The notes beneath the pieces are model-generated. The model ran no database searches, was not told the DNA's origin, and saw only the letters and a list, made by a program, of their open reading frames with translations. The position numbers and the translations under genes are program-made. Below, piece after piece: positions 63,794 through 64,000 of a stretch of DNA of 64,000 bases (position 1 is the stretch's first letter; each line of letters opens with the position of its first letter). Origin of the DNA: Unio delphinus (lineage: Eukaryota; Mollusca; Bivalvia; Unionida; Unionidae); contig JAQISU010000193.1 in assembly GCA_029339505.1 (NCBI GenBank), forward strand, positions 1,190,001-1,254,000, read 5' to 3'.

Positions 63794-64000
63794 ATTATTT
63801 AACATTGAAAATATGATTTGTATTTGTATAGGGGACTGTCTAGTGACAAGGGGAAAATGGAGGCAAAGAAAGCTAATATCTTTTCGAGACCTATGAGTGG
63901 CCCTGAAAAGGGCCGTTATGTGTAATGTTAACAGTATTTTTTAACATAGAGGACATCTCACAGATCTTCTTTTCTTCCTTAAACTTCTCCTCACCTCTGG
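63794..64000. other. Right-edge flank
   Basis: Apart from the hairpin at 63899-63914 no gene can be recognised. On the - strand, 63920-64000 is purine-rich but does not read as the end of any core histone. Confidence 0.4.
63899..63914 (-). promoter_or_regulatory. Candidate histone mRNA 3' stem-loop
   Basis: On the - strand the 16 bases read GGCCCTTTTCAGGGCC: a perfect 6-bp stem with the UUUC-type loop context of metazoan replication-dependent histone mRNAs. It is preceded by AAC and followed by ACTCA. A purine-rich CGAAAAGAT about 14 bases downstream (63877-63885) resembles the histone downstream element that pairs with U7 snRNA. The histone gene would lie to the right, outside the window. 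The coding end is not visible in the 86 bases available, so the assignment rests on the signal alone. Confidence 0.6.

Noticed and set aside
63915..64000. Core histone coding end upstream of the stem-loop
   Set aside because: None of the three - strand frames shows the ends of H2A, H2B, H3 or H4.

Overview
The window is eukaryotic and looks like animal genomic DNA. It has spliced exons with GT/AG boundaries, long AT-rich introns, LINE retrotransposons, a Polinton/Maverick (a virus-like giant DNA transposon), microsatellites and a very large satellite array. A possible metazoan-type histone 3' stem-loop sits at the right edge. An aquatic invertebrate is my guess from this mix, but no taxon can be read directly from the sequence.

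Region 1 (1-19962) is the 3' part of a flavin-containing monooxygenase (FMO) gene on the + strand. Its last three exons are at 1-448, 1315-1474 and 19697-19962. The final 18.2-kb intron is almost entirely one inserted Polinton/Maverick (2100-18979). The element has terminal inverted repeats and a perfect 9-bp direct repeat, TTAATTCAG, on each side. It carries the family's hallmark genes: double-jelly-roll major capsid protein, adenain-like protease, protein-primed DNA polymerase B extended by an SF1 helicase and an HNH domain, retroviral-like integrase, a zinc-ribbon/PLA2-like protein, an FtsK/A32-like packaging ATPase, and several small capsid-associated or unknown proteins. Nearly all are broken by frameshifts or stop codons. 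A LINE fragment is nested inside the polymerase-helicase gene with its own ~14-bp target duplication. A 1.1-kb tandem duplication has copied the helicase/HNH end of the gene plus the tail of the integrase.

Region 2 (19963-22905) is the FMO 3' flank. It has no recognisable gene but contains a compact array of nine short hairpins whose stem bases covary.

Region 3 (22906-62821, about 39.9 kb, roughly 2,660 units) is one uninterrupted 15-bp satellite. The unit is AATCAYTTATACAAG, and most units are either the C or the T form. The array has nested higher-order duplications of about 11.24 kb, 4.2 kb, 2.43 kb and 2.40 kb. The unit is a multiple of three bases and has no stop in four of six frames, so the hundreds of long pentapeptide-repeat reading frames there are artefacts.

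Region 4 (62822-64000) holds the 3' end of a CR1/L2-like LINE on the - strand, a G-rich minisatellite, and the candidate histone stem-loop on the - strand, with any histone gene lying outside the window.

In order of events I infer: an ancestral FMO intron of about 1.3 kb; Polinton insertion; LINE insertion, internal duplication and decay of the Polinton; and independent expansion of the satellite downstream. Several frameshifts sit in homopolymers, including one in the otherwise intact FMO gene, so some may be assembly errors. The in-frame stops show real decay of the Polinton.
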